Below, piece after piece: positions 47,685 to 59,616 of a stretch of DNA of 64,000 nucleotides; positions within the stretch are counted from its first letter, which is position 1, and each line of letters opens with the position of its first letter. Source of the DNA: Ulota crispa (taxonomy: Eukaryota > Streptophyta > Bryopsida > Orthotrichales > Orthotrichaceae); NCBI GenBank assembly GCA_963920765.1, contig OY987246.1:20084868-20148867 (forward strand). The letters are read 5' to 3'. The position numbers were made by a program, and so were the translations under genes. The notes beneath the pieces are model-generated. The model made no database searches, was not told the origin of the DNA, and saw nothing but the letters and a program-made list of their open reading frames with translations.

Positions 47685-48170
47685 CCCCTAAACGTCCAAG
47701 CATATGTTTTTTGTGCTTTGGCTATTAAGAAAATAATAATAATAATAATAATTGTATGACAAAAAAAAGTTGTTTTTCATTTGGTTTTTCCTCAAAAGTG
47801 ATCATAAATACATGGTCCATCATGGAAGGTGAATAACAACCTCACCAAATATACTCATATTATTAGGTAACCCAAATTGTGAGAAAATTCAGAGACACAA
47901 TGTTAGGTCCCATATTGCCCTTCTTACAATTTGCATGAGGTCAACATACACTATTGACTTTTGCAACTTTTAGAAACAATACTATACGTGGCCAACATGG
48001 CATTTTTTTCTAGTAACATTGACACATTTTCACTAATCAAATCAATCCCTCCAATTCTAAATGAACTCACTCTTGATAGCTGCCTTTTTATTGCCAAAAA
48101 TGCCCTCGTGGCCAACATTGTAGTGCTACAAGGCAAGGCAAGCCACGGTTATCAACCCAACGTTTAAGGG
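47685..48170. mobile_element. piggyBac-like (TTAA) MITE, 486 bp
   Basis: TTAA at 47681-47684, TCAA (mutated) at 48171-48174; ends CCCCTAAACGTCCAAG / ACGTTTAAGGG. Confidence 0.8.
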
Positions 48171-48174
48171 TCAA

Positions 48175-49006
48175 AGTATTCTTTATTTGGAAGCATTTTT
48201 TTTAATTGTAAAACTCAATTTAATTGGGAACTTGGGATTGCACATTGAGGTAGAATTTCCACATATGAGATATAAGACATAGTGAGATTGGCCTCTAAGG
48301 CATTGGTAGTACATCAATATTTAGAATCTTGTAAATCATCAATACTTAATGTTTGATAAAACGTCAATAATAAGGCCCACTTTATATTAAAAGTAATAGG
48401 GCTTGGCTCAATTTGCAGTGGGCCCAATTTAGAATCCATTAGGATTGGTCAACAATTAGGTTAAAGTTGTGAAATTGGATTAAAATTGGAACTTCTAACA
48501 TAAAATTGTTCAATCCAATTGATGGCCCCATTTCAAGAAGTAGTGAGTTTATTAAGAATGGTGACTTGTTATCACCTTTAGGTCCTTCAATGGAAAGTTC
48601 TTAGATCCAATTAGTGTCCCAATTCTACACGAAAATATACATTTCAATGGTCGAAATGATAATTTCTATTTAATTATGGATTTGAATATATGTATTGTTG
48701 AAATACTAAATCCTAGTGACAAGAGATTTCCACTAAGCTTATTTCATACTTGTGAGTGAAGTAAAAATTGTTACAACTCATTATTTGACTCGTATTGAAG
48801 TAAATTGCTGCAATGGAATCATGATCATTATTTTTCAATTTTATTTCACAAAAATGTCCTGTATATTATCTTATAAAATAATGTTGCGGTTTTCCAGCAT
48901 TTCTTATATTTCGTTTTCTTTGTCCTTTCATTTTTCTAAAATCCCTTCCATTCTATCTCTAATGGAGTTAAAATCACCTCCCTAATCTTCTACCTATTCA
49001 ACAGTA
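48175..49006. other. No gene recognised
   Basis: AT-rich, non-coding; no clean element ends seen. Confidence 0.4.
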
Positions 49007-49148
49007 ATCTCAAATTTTGCATTGACTTCATATGTTTGATTTCTACTTTGGGAATGTGAATACACTACAAGGAAACCATCTCAAATTTTGCATTGACTTC
49101 ATATGTTTGATTTCTACTTTGGGAATGTGAATACACTACAAGAAAACC
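49007..49148. repeat. 71-bp tandem duplication ending in a CACTA terminus
   Basis: Two near-identical units (49007-49077, 49078-49148). The second includes the left end of the CACTA MITE below; the first carries a lone copy of that end at 49063. Confidence 0.88.
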
Positions 49149-49263
49149 ATGGTCAAATCTACAAAAAGTTGACAAAAATTGTGACCCAATCTACAATATA
49201 TTATAGATTAGGGCACAATTTTTGTCAACTTTTTGTAGATTTGACCATGATTTTCTTGTAGTG
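49134..49263. mobile_element. CACTA-superfamily foldback MITE
   Basis: 130 bp, ends CACTACAAGAAAACCATGGT / TCATGATTTTCTTGTAGTG-like, nearly full palindrome. Flanks ATA and ATC (one mismatch). Confidence 0.83.
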
Positions 49264-49653
49264 ATCACTTCAATATTTTGTTGACTTCTAACCCATTGAT
49301 TGATTTTGAAATTGATGGCATTGAATTTGCTCCTTTTTGTATTCACAAGGATACATTTAATATTAAGTCAAGCACATGTTGAAAGGGCACATCAATGCAT
49401 TTTAATCATAATTCTCCACCTTTTTAGAACTTAAAATATATTTTCTTTTTTCATTATAAATCTACTAGATTGGATTCAAAGTTCAATCCTCATTGACTCC
49501 CAGTGTTGCTTGTCTACGTCTGTGCCAACGCATCAGCTCCTACCGTCAAGTGGTTTCTTATAGGGACCTTTTCTAATTGATATTTGAAATTAATAAAAAA
49601 ATTATGAGCCATTGTTTTAATGCTCATCGGATTGTTTGTTGATAATAAATAAA
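49264..49653. other. No gene recognised
   Basis: AT-rich, non-coding. Confidence 0.4.
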
Positions 49654-50390
49654 GGAAATGACTAGTGGACACCCCTAGTACCTCGTCTAGTACATCCCTA
49701 GTTGATACGTGGACACTTTTCGGGACATTCCCTATAGTCTAACCTATTAAATTTGAGATTATTATTACGTTAAAATCTATACTATTAAGTGGGAGGATTT
49801 CTCTAAGTGCGTCCTTTTCTAGAACCTTTTAGAATTTTTTATTGTAAGTTGAAGCAACAAAGGACTCAAGATATAGAACACCAAATGTCCTCCAACCATA
49901 TCATTTTCCAAAAATTTCTAGAATTTCTTGGTGGAAGTTGAAACAATAAAGGATGCCCCAAATATGAAACACCAAACACCCTTCAACCATGTGTTATAAA
50001 ACAAAAAACACTAAGTTGTATTACCCATATATGTCCAACTCACACAAAGCGTGTGCTTGTATAGTTGTATACTAGTATGAAATAAAATCAAAACAATATT
50101 ATAGCCCACATTTGCGTTTACAAGTGTTACAAACATACAAAAAACATGTCTCATTTGTGACATGGTCAAAAGCTAAACCAATTGCTCCCTTCATTTATAA
50201 GTTTAACTCTTGACTATGTCACAAATGAGACATATTTGTTATATGTTTATAACACTTGTAGATGCAAATGTACACTATAATGTTGTTTTGATTTTATTTC
50301 ATAATTTAATATAATAATAATCTCAAATTTAACAAGTTGGGCTATAGGGCATGTCCACTTAGCAACTCCGGTGTCCCCCTAGGCATTCCC
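49654..50390. mobile_element. hAT-like foldback MITE interrupted by a Helitron
   Basis: Ends GGAAATGACTAGTGGACACC / GTGTCCCCCTAGGCATTCCC, 8-bp target duplication TAAATAAA on both sides. Related to 15547-16001. The left arm is split by the Helitron 49776-50075. Confidence 0.83.
49776..50075 (+). mobile_element. Short non-autonomous Helitron
   Basis: 300 bp; 5' TCTATACTATTAAGTGGGAG, 3' hairpin CACACAAAGCGTGTG then TTGTATACTAG, inserted between A and T. The opposite arm of the host foldback (near 50312) gives the empty site. Confidence 0.88.
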
Positions 50391-50868
50391 TAAATAAATG
50401 ACTTTCAGCTTCAAATCAAATTACATTAAAAAGACTGACGTTGGGTTAGTGTTTCAAGTAACCATTCCTTTGTGTATCTTATTGGGGTGCTAAATAAAAG
50501 AACGGATATTTTATATATATTGAAATTGATAATGTGTCAAATAAGATATGTCATCGAGGATAACATTGAAACAGTCAATATAGACAATATTGAAGATATT
50601 GTTGAATAGGATGTTCCATTAAAATCTTCAATAAAGATCACTATAGAACAAGGATCTTAGGATGTTGCCCCTGGCTCCTATCATCTTATGTTTGCTTACA
50701 TGTAGGCATATCTATGTGAATAGAGATTTGTATTAGAAACATAGCATAAAATATAATCCCAAACAGTCATTCAACTTCTCAGTAAAGGAATTTTTGTATA
50801 GACAAATTCTTGCCACAATTTTACCTCTTCTTGACATTGCTTACCTTAACCTACCTTCACACTAAAAA
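50391..50868. other. No gene recognised
   Basis: AT-rich, non-coding. Confidence 0.4.
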
Positions 50869-51110
50869 AATTGGATGAAAATTGGATGAAAATTGGATGA
50901 GAATTGGATGAGAATTGGATGAGAATTGGATGAGAATTGGATGAGAATTGGATGAGAATTGGATGAGAATTGGATGAGAATTGGATGAGAATTGGATGAG
51001 AATTGGATGAGAATTGGATGAGAATTGGATGAGAATTGGATGAGAATTGGATGAGAATTGGATGAGAATTGGATGAGAATTGGATGAGAATTGGATGAGA
51101 ATTGGATGAA
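50869..51110. repeat. 11-bp tandem array, 22 units
   Basis: Unit AATTGGATGAG repeated about 22 times with almost no variation (GAAA variants at the left edge). Two overlapping minus-strand open frames (SNSHPILIQF repeats) are by-products of the array. Confidence 0.95.
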
Positions 51111-51811
51111 TCTATCATGTCGTCTCAAATAAACACTAGGTTTGCAAAAAATTGAATAAAATTTAGTTACAACATTAGATTTTATGAATGAACATGCACA
51201 CACAAGAATGTCATATTTAACTAAATAATATTTCTTCATGCGATTAGGGATTATGCGTTACATCCAAAAATATGCCAAACATTGAAACAAACTATTGGTG
51301 CAACATTTAAGCAAAACATCAAGAGATCTCCGCTTATGTTTGAACAAAATCTCTAATTTCTTTTTGGGTATTTAGATAAAACATTGAAAAATCTAGCAAT
51401 GATTTGCAAATATCTTCATTTTTTTATTATTATTATTTATGCACTCTTTTAAGTCCATATTTAGCCAAACACAACATATGCATGATATTGCTTGTTAGAA
51501 GAAAAGATGTGAACACTTGGGTAGATCACTTAGCGTATTTTACAAATGATGTGTAGCATAATATAGGGAGGGTTTTATTTATTGGAGATAAAAATTAAAA
51601 TAGAATTACAAATAATAAAAGGAACATTCAAAGTGGTAAATCTAGTATAAGTAATATAGGGTCCCTACAAATATGGGACATTACTTATATATATTTATAT
51701 AAAATATAGGGGTGATATATATAAGGGTATGTTCACATTTGGTGTCAGAAGGGGTATTAGGGTGATGAATGTACTCTAAAGGTATGTCCAAATACATTCA
51801 ATTTTCCTTTG
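51111..51811. other. No gene recognised
   Basis: AT-rich, non-coding. Confidence 0.4.
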
Positions 51812-51941
51812 CTAATATCCCTCTTAACAACAAGTGTTAACATACCGTAAGAATATCCTATGTAATACTATTGGGACTAATACCCCTCTTAACAACAAGT
51901 GTTAACATACTGTAAGAGTATCCTATGCAATACTATTGGGG
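51812..51941. repeat. 65-bp tandem duplication
   Basis: Two adjacent units each containing CTCTTAACAACAAGTGTTAA, differing at a few bases. Confidence 0.88.
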
Positions 51942-52246
51942 CTGTTGTATTTAGTATGGTCTTTTGGGGCTCATCCTAAATCCCTATTTGACATGATGTT
52001 CACTATGCCCATGAAGTTGCAACTAAAATTGATTATGGAAATAAACAACTGATGCTAGGGCTCAAGCTCTTTGTTCTTCAAGTGATTATGAATTGTCTTC
52101 CTTTCAAATCTAGTACATGAAGTTCTTTCATATGATTTGCTTTTGTGTGTAGTTGCTTGTGAATTCTTCAAGTTGAGAAATATTCTTATTCCATTGTATT
52201 TTTTAGTTAGAATATGCTCTCCCTTTCATCTCATCACTTTCCTTAA

Positions 52247-52483
52247 TCCCTAAAGGATGTTGATGTATTGTGTACTCTCTCTTGTGTTGTATACGGATGG
52301 GGTATCTAGGTAGCACATAAATCCCATTGGAGTTGTAAATTTTAAACCAGTCATAAACATTTTTATGATAAACTTGGATTTTTGGGGGAATTTTTGACAT
52401 TTGTCATATAATCTTTTTTCAAGTACTAAATGATCTTTTTATGAATATAGACAACACTTTTGGTAGGCAACATCCTTTAGGGG
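52247..52483. mobile_element. piggyBac-like (TTAA) MITE, 237 bp
   Basis: TTAA at 52243-52246 and 52484-52487; ends TCCCTAAAGGATGTTG / CAACATCCTTTAGGGG. Confidence 0.85.
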
Positions 52484-52848
52484 TTAAGAATTTATTTTTT
52501 CCCTTATAAATAAAATAGCATAGTAAAAAATGTTATCTCTAAACCTCTATTAATAATTATAGAGTACCCTAAAATAAGCCAATTTTTCAAATTATATAAT
52601 TATAGAGGTCTTATTATTCTTGCCTAGGAAGTAAATAGCCCCCTATAAATTACCCCCTCACCGCACGTGGGGTACCCAAACATACCAAGAGTGATCTACC
52701 TGAGTGTGCACATGGATGTTTCCTACATTGCTCTACAATCCAATCTCAAAAAGATCATCACCAATGTTTTTTAATCACTTATCATGTAAAACCAAGAATA
52801 TTATGTAAAACAATTTACCAAAAACAAAGTTTTGGTTTTAATCCCTAA

Positions 52849-53282
52849 CCCCTCAACTCCGCAGGTATCTCATAATACACTAAAAAGGGGTGACGTTCTT
52901 GCCCTTGGGGCATTGAGGGGTTAAACCCCAAGCCGGTCCTTATGGTTGCTTTGTATGGCAACACAATAGTACTATGTTAGGTGCCCACACAATTTGATTG
53001 TGTTTCCAAAAGTTGCAAAAATCAACAATGCATGCTATTCTAATGAAAATTGGAAGAAGGGCAGCATGAGACCTAACACCATGTTTATGAACCCTCTCAC
53101 AATTAAGATTATTTAAAAATAATAGGACATTGAATGAGGTTGTTTTTGGCATTCCATGATGGACCACATCTCCATGAAAACATCTAACAAAACCAGATGA
53201 AAAATACTCAGGCTTTTCCCATTGTATATAGTATTCATTTGTTATTGAGAGGACAAAAATTGTCTCCTTTGGCATTTAGGGG
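52849..53282. mobile_element. One or two piggyBac-like (TTAA) MITEs in tandem
   Basis: A 72-bp unit (52849-52920, CCCCTCAAC ... CATTGAGGGG) ends at TTAA 52921-52924, where a second unit (52925-53282, ACCCCAAGCCGG ... GGCATTTAGGGG) begins; right TTAA 53283-53286. They may share one TTAA or be one rearranged element. Confidence 0.65.
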
Positions 53283-53463
53283 TTAAGGATCTAAAATTTG
53301 GTACACTTGCTTGGGATTGCATAAGAATTGAACATTAATGATGTAAGACAAGAAAATGCCAATTTTATTTTACATTATGCAAAATTCCTTTGAATTGCCT
53401 AAAGGATAAACCCAAACTTTCTTTGTGAGAATATAGGGCCTATGGGGAATAAAGATAATATCA

Positions 53464-53787
53464 GGTGGTAATTTCATGGATATTTGTGAAGTTTACAATA
53501 TTTACACAAATATCCCTGCTTTTTCAGAAATTACACAAATATCCTTAGACCATAATCTTCAAACGTTTGTTTTATTGTGCTTGCCACTTCCCTTCTTCCT
53601 TTGTGCGCACGTTACTTCTTATTTGTTTCATTACATTCCCTCCTTCAACATTGGTCATGAAGGAAGTACGAGCACAATAAATAAATACCTAAAAATTATG
53701 GCCCAAGGGTACATGTGCAATTTCTGAAAAAGCAGGGGATATCTATGCATATATAGCAAACTTCAAGGGTATCCATGAAATTTTCCC
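53464..53787. mobile_element. Mutator-like MITE, older copy
   Basis: Same family as 35656-35977 (GTATCCATGAAATTTTCCC right end). Flanks ATAATATCA / ATAATAAAA fit a decayed 9-bp duplication. Confidence 0.75.
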
Positions 53788-54069
53788 ATAATAAAATCGC
53801 CATGGACAAGACTTGCCGTGCAGAGTCTGCTTTGCTCAATTGATTGGTTCGTATTGACGTGTCAATGTGTTTGCCGACTGACTGACCTTAGGAAGGGTCC
53901 AGGCTGGTACCTAGGACTTCACAGGAGGGTTCTGTTATCCGCCATTTCCCCATCCAAATCTCAACGAAACTTACGGCTAATGTTTTTGGCACTTCACTCA
54001 ATCCATTATTGCCACGTGTAACCTAAGGTACTAGGCTTCACAAAGGTGAAGTTTTAGAGCATGACATTA

Positions 54070-54500
54070 GGGGATTTCAAACATAAAATCTGGCCTTTGA
54101 ACTTCTCACCTCACAGGATCTCCACGCATTAGTGAATTGTTTTCGTTCCCTCGTAAGCGCAAAGTTTGAGACATTCGTGAGTTTATGGAAGTCTTTGTGA
54201 AAGAAATTTTGAGGTTTGAGGATGCAAGTGAATGAGACTCGCGAAGCCACAAAAGTGAGTTTCTGAAGTGCACTCCTAACGTGATTCACGTGACAAGTGC
54301 ATTTCAAAAACTCACTTTCAAGAATTTCATCCTCAAGGCTGTCTTAGACGCTCAAACCCCTAACTTGCGCACAAAACCCTACTCGTAGATTCATGGGTGT
54401 GTCAAACTTTTTGGAGTAGGAGTGAATGAAAATAATTCACTAGTGAGTGGGAATCATGTGAGGTGAGAAACTTGTAGGCAGGTTTCATGTTTGAACCCCC
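54070..54500. mobile_element. PIF/Harbinger-like MITE
   Basis: Ends GGGGATTTCAAACATAAA / TTTCATGTTTGAACCCCC with TTA on the left. Related to the two copies at 6627-7382. Confidence 0.65.
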
Positions 54501-55379
54501 TTTCATAGCCCCCTGTGTCTCAGGGTCCTATTAAGTTTGTTTGTTTTTTTGTGGGTTGAGCAACATGCACCCATCCGAATGCAAGTCGGTCAGCATTTGT
54601 GAGCACAATTCTTGAGTTAATTAACATTTAAGGGCCCACTAGGCCCTCGAGAGGCCACGTCGGCCCTTAAGTACTAATAAACTTAAGGATTGGACTCACA
54701 AACGCAAAAAAAAATGGATAGAACTGGATAGAATTAACAATGTGTGCATGTTATTCCATAGTAAAGTTCATCTAAAACTTGGCAAACTGTTTTCTTGGAT
54801 GAGGCATTTGACAATGTCATCCAATTTTTCAATTAATTTATTTAGTGTACCAACCTGAGAAAAAATTAATTCAAATCTTTGTTAGAAAAACAAACCCTAC
54901 TTTGTCCTTACCACTACCAGAGATCCCAACTGAGATTGAAAAATGAGCTCTGGCCATTTAGAGCTAAACTGAGTGTTAGTTATTAAAATTTCAAATATAA
55001 CACTCTAGGGGCTATTGTACTGTACATTTGAGGCCTTTTTCTGGAGCCTGTTCTTGGTCTCTCATTGGTTGGTGACATGAAACATTCCCATGGCCTTTAC
55101 ACTAGGCCTCTAGGAGTCAAGGTCAAAATTTTAAATATACTTTGATATTTCAAAGAAAAGATTTGACACAACCCCAATTCCACATTTTAGGTTCATTATG
55201 AGTAAAGACCAATTCAACCTCTTCACCATTGTCAAAGTTCATTAAAACTACAAATTCTACAATTATCAAAATAGAACAAGTTTCCTTTTTAATAATCAAC
55301 AAATGGTGCCACTCACTCTCTTTCTTCATCCCTTTTTTTTTGAAGTTTTCAAATATTGCACTAAGGACCTTCAAGGCCA
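54501..55379. other. No gene recognised
   Basis: Mixed sequence; a short open frame at 55150-55380 (minus) has no recognisable family. Confidence 0.4.
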
Positions 55380-55381
55380 TT

Positions 55382-55444
55382 CGTTAATTTGGGAAAAAGC
55401 GTATAAAGTGAGATTTTTGGCTTTTTTTTTCTAGAGAACACCAT
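55382..55444. mobile_element. 4-bp-TSD MITE family, fragment of the compound subtype
   Basis: TTCGTTAATTTGGGAAAAAG ... CTAGAGAACACCAT matches the left part of 21762-21840. Confidence 0.7.
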
Positions 55445-55489
55445 ACAATAGTACTTGCTAAGATGAACTTGTGTAAGAAAAATGCTTGG

Positions 55490-55757
55490 AACGGGATATT
55501 CATTAAATTGGGAAAAACAAAGGTATTATTTTGTACTCTACCTCAATCCAAAATAGTCACCTCAAGCCAGACTCAAAAGTATCAAATTCAGTCTAAGCCA
55601 CTAAGATTTTTTTCCTCACAAATTCCTCCTCTCAAGTGAGGACATGTGTACCAAAAAACAACTAGAGCTCAGTTGGGGGCCTGCTTTGGGGTGATCACCC
55701 CAAGCCTTCAAAAGTCCCAAAATGACCATTTTGTCCCAATTTAACGAATATCTCATT
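55490..55757. mobile_element. 4-bp-TSD MITE family
   Basis: Ends AACGGGATATTCATTAAATT / AATTTAACGAATATCTCATT, target duplication TTGG (55486-55489, 55758-55761). Confidence 0.9.
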
Positions 55758-55896
55758 TTGGATAAGATCACTGTCCCTGATATGGAAGTAGCCCAACAGG
55801 TTTAGTACTAGGGAGCTGCAAGGGGTATTTGGTTACAATGAATGCTCTCTTAAGATGAAATGAATATTTTGTCCGGATACCTTCATCTTAACCAGG

Positions 55897-56137
55897 CACT
55901 ATTGTATTCATTGAATTGGGAGTTTGTTGACTGTTTTCCAATGAAATGAGATAATTATATATCCTCCAAAAATACGCTCTTTCTAGACAGAAAGTTCATT
56001 AACTTCTGAAAATTAGTAGAGAAGCTCATTGACAAGGTTTAAGGTGACCTCCTTAATTGAATTAAGGTGGCTATTTTGGATTAAGGTGAGGTACAAAATG
56101 GTACCCATTGTTTCCCCAAATTAACTAATATGACGTT
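55897..56137. mobile_element. 4-bp-TSD MITE family, inner-subtype copy
   Basis: Starts near CACTATTGTATTCATTGAAT and ends AATTAACTAATATGACGTT; interior matches 21830-22064. Left border and duplication are uncertain. Confidence 0.75.
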
Positions 56138-56440
56138 TTTGACTTTTATTATCTCAAGGTTGATCCACACCAAACTAAAATGGTATTTCAAAAAATTAGG
56201 TGATGGCTATTACTTCCTTGTCACCTTGTGTAATAGTAATTTTTTTAATATGTTACATTCACTTTTCTAGTTGGTTCAAGATTGGCAATTTTGGCATTTC
56301 AAACCTCTTGCCCTAGACTCCTAGAGTGGTGACAAGGGTGCTTTTAGTAAAATAGTTATTAGAATCTTTACAAAACAATTGTCCCCTAATTTTCCAAAAA
56401 TACAAACTACTTCTTCATCCGTTCCAAACCGGCTATTTTG

Positions 56441-56680
56441 AACATCATATTTGTTAAATTGAGAAAAAGGATGCATTTTAGGACTTCTTTGCATTTTTTT
56501 AGAGTATTTTGGTGATTTAGAGTGAATTTTATGATGATTTCTTCAAGATTCTCATCAATTATATAGGATCTTGTAGTAATAATCATAAAACTCACTTTAA
56601 ATTGCCAAAGTATTCTCACAAATGCAAAATTTAGAAATCCCAAATTGTGTCATTTTTCCTAATTTAACAAATATGGTGTT
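56441..56680. mobile_element. 4-bp-TSD MITE family
   Basis: Ends AACATCATATTTGTTAAATT / AATTTAACAAATATGGTGTT, target duplication TTTG (56437-56440, 56681-56684). Confidence 0.92.
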
Positions 56681-56721
56681 TTTGGCTTGTGTGACCTTGC
56701 ATCAAAGTCATTAGACACAAG

Positions 56722-56987
56722 AATGCCATATTCATTAAATTGAGAAAATCAAATTCCCAAGTTGTACTTCACCTTAAACCCAACGTTTCTCCTTTTGACG
56801 TTTAAACGCTAGATTCAAAAACATTAAATTCAGTTTAAATCTGAGCCACTGAGATTTTGTCCCTTGCACCTCTCAGGTGAAAACAGGTGTACCAAAAAAA
56901 ACGCTGCTTAAACTTAGGTTTAAGGTGATCACCTTAAACCTAAACCTAATTTATCCCCAAAATTGGAGTTTTAACGAATATGACGTT
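56722..56987. mobile_element. 4-bp-TSD MITE family
   Basis: Ends AATGCCATATTCATTAAATT / TTTTAACGAATATGACGTT, target duplication CAAG (56718-56721, 56988-56991). Only 41 bases from the previous copy. Confidence 0.92.
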
Positions 56988-57124
56988 CAAGGGAATTGGC
57001 TGCAGTGAGTTTCTTCCTACAATGAATGCTTGGGGCTGTTCTTGAGGCCATTTGCACAAGTTTTTTTTTAAAGGCCCTGATATTCAAGTTAAAAAAGACT
57101 TATGGATCACTAGGTTGAAGTTTC

Positions 57125-57583
57125 GCCAAACTCTGTCACGTTTCTGAAGCGAAATCCCGACCACGTTCGTGGCGCCCCGCCACTGTCGCCCCCATAGCCG
57201 GTGTAGCCCGGATCGTGTCAGTGACAGTTACATCGACTGTGCAAACTTGCTGCAACCCAGAAAGAGGCTCGGTGTCTTCGACGTAGAGCAGTCTCGAATC
57301 ATTCGAGGCAAACTTCCTACGCGGCATATCAAGTTCCTGGAACGAACTATGCATGGGTTCCATGGCTCACTCCCCGGAGACAGATCTAAGCCGTCGAACG
57401 AAAGGCGTACCACGCAAGCAAATCAAGTAAATAAATATCATCATCCGCATGCACTGAATCACTCACTCATTCAAGTCTTTCTTATCTTCGGTTTTACTGC
57501 AAAGACGTGCCGCAATCATCTAGTCTGATCGATCGATCGATCCAGCACAGATCATCACCAGTCGATCGATACATTCAGCCACT
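57125..57583. other. Germin-like promoter side; unassigned GC-richer block
   Basis: 57125-57410 has raised GC and a 75-codon minus-strand open frame (57136-57363, SRLLYVEDTEPLSGLQQ) that I cannot assign. GATCGATCGATC near 57530 is a simple repeat in the presumed 5' leader. Confidence 0.4.
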
Positions 57584-59023
57584 ATGAGTTCCTCATTCTC
57601 CACGAGAATGCTCGTCATCATCGCCTGTGCATTCGTGCTGGGCGCACTCCACACTGCCCATTCTGCCGATCCCGACCCCTTGCAGGACTTCTGCGTGGCG
57701 GATATGTCACCGACAGCGCCCCTTGTGAACGGGTTCCCATGCAAGCCTCGGGAGAACGTCACCGCCCAGGACTTCACCCACACCGGCCTTCGTAAACCTG
57801 GTGCGCATTTCTCTGCATGGATTGCTCTCAATCCGCTCACGTCAGAGCCACTCCTTCATTTGTAACATATCACAATTGCACTTGATTTTGTGTCCTTTTT
57901 GAAGATATGATGCTAACCCTCTCTTAGGCGACCTCAAGCTCATCCCAGTTTTCGTCTCACGTTTCCCAACAACGCACACATCTGTCTAGATCACTTGCTT
58001 GAACAGGATTATTTGGCACGCGGCGAATATTAAGGTTTATAGAGAATGTCAGACTTGCAGAGAAACGAACCAGATAATTTCACTGTCACAGGAAATCTGC
58101 TGGGAGACTCTGGTGATTCAAACGCCACGTGTATCACAGATGTAGCTTAAGATGGAGAACGTTGAAACACCATATGTAAATCATTTAAGGTAAGAGCACC
58201 CATTACCAACAGTATACCTACCTAATGGCGTCACTTTCTAAACATGGCAATCAATGTAGAACTTAAATCTACGTACATCATAGATAGCTTATCATTTTGA
58301 TTACCATCAATAGGCTATCTATGATGCACCTAAATACAAGTTCTAGAATGATAGCCCTGTGTAGACACAGGATGACGCCATTGAGTACAATGTTGGTAGT
58401 GGGTGCTCCTAGCTTAATATAAACAGTTCGGTACGCTAACTTTTTAGCAAGCTACGCTACGTTATGAAAGATGGGTGTGATGCTGAATTGGAACAAATGA
58501 TTTTACTTAAACATCCTCTGTGGTTGTACTAGTTTTGAAATTTGTGACTTGTGCTGCAGCATACGATGTGTCGGTGTCCGTGACGGGAGCGATCGTGACG
58601 CTGGCGACGGTGAACGAGTTCCCGGGGCTGAACACGATGGGCGTGTCGCACGCGAGGCTGGACTTCGCGGTGGGCGGCGTGGTGCCACTGCACACTCACC
58701 CGCTGGCGACGGAGACGCTGTTCGTGCTGAAGGGGTCGGTGTACACGGGGTTCGTCAGCGCCGACAACGTGCTGTACGCGTCCACTCTGCACAAGGGTGA
58801 CTTCACCATCTTCCCTCGCGCCCTCTCGCACTTCCAGCTCAACGTCGGCAACGAGAGCGCCATCACCTTCAACACTCTCACGTCCCAGAACCCCGGATTC
58901 CTCGTCACCGCCAACCAGATCTTCGTGCCCAACATCACCAGCGAAGTTATTGAGAAGTCCTTCGGCGTGAATGCCTCCACCGTGCAGCAGTTGACGGACT
59001 CCATTCCTCGCTACTGGGGTTAA
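57584..59023 (+). CDS. GLP: Germin-like protein (cupin), two exons
   Basis: Exon 1 57584-57800 and exon 2 58560-59023 join at GT/AG with phase 1 (RKP|AYDV), giving 226 residues, normal for germin-like proteins. These are secreted apoplastic Mn-binding cupins, some with superoxide dismutase or oxalate oxidase activity. Residues 1-28 are a signal peptide; the mature start DPDPLQDFCVAD is typical. C37 and C53 fit the conserved disulfide. Germin box 1 gives H117-x-H119 and E124 (LHTHPLATE) and box 2 gives H163 (FPRALSHFQLN), the four metal ligands. NVT at 58 and NES and NIT further on are possible N-glycosylation sites. The C-terminus PRYWG replaces the common short tail. Exon 2 is GC-rich compared with its surroundings. 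The 759-base intron holds a MITE at 58187-58417. Frame is intact; probably functional. Confidence 0.94.
58187..58417. mobile_element. GAGCACCCAT-ended MITE in the germin-like intron
   Basis: Ends GGTAAGAGCACCCATTACCA / TGGTAGTGGGTGCTCCTAGC with TTA/TTAA context; internal palindrome CATCATAGATAGC / GCTATCTATGATG. Same family as 60662-60984. Confidence 0.75.
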
Positions 59024-59384
59024 GAAAAGTTTTCCATTCCCATGATCCCGCCCTTAATTGGACCTTGATTAAGTCAATTGGCTTCGAAAGCTTAATAGTG
59101 ACTATGGTGTGGAAATGGATAACTTTCAAAAGGCTGGGGATTGTGACCAGCTAGCCTTTCTTTCTGTAACTCTCGTTTCTTATGCCGTTTTCATATGCCT
59201 TACGGTATTCTCATGGCATATGGTGTTGTTAGTAGTACTTTTGTTGGCTATTAGAGTAGCTTCCTCTACATGAGGAAAACTTCTTCATTGTTGCAGCCCC
59301 TCTACTTAATAAAATGGGAGTTTCACTGTTTAGAGCTGTTGTATACTACCATGAAATTATGCTACCAGGGAACTTTTTGTTAGT

Positions 59385-59616
59385 ACGCGATATTCGTTAA
59401 TTTGGGAAAAAAATCCCGATTTTGGGAGTTTTTAGGTGATTTTTGAGTGAATTTTATGATTATTTCTTCAAGACCTTGCATCAATGATGAAATATCTTGA
59501 AGGAATTATCAAATAATTCACTTCAAATCACCAAAATATTTGCACAAATGCAAAATTCAGTATCCCAAAATCTAATTTGGGAAAGTGTTTTTCTGAAATT
59601 AACTAATACTGTGCTT
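59385..59616. mobile_element. 4-bp-TSD MITE family, older copy
   Basis: Left ACGCGATATTCGTTAATTTG, right AATTAACTAATACTGTGCTT; flanks TAGT / TACT (one mismatch). Confidence 0.8.

Noticed and set aside
50869-51110. CRISPR-like array
   Set aside because: Direct 11-bp units without spacers, in a plant genome.
50846-51239. Minus-strand frames with SNSHPILIQF repeats
   Set aside because: Pure translation of the 11-bp array; no start context, domain or flanking exon.
58529-58831. Minus-strand Arg-rich frames
   Set aside because: Antisense to the GC-rich germin-like exon 2, whose metal-ligand motifs fix the coding strand.
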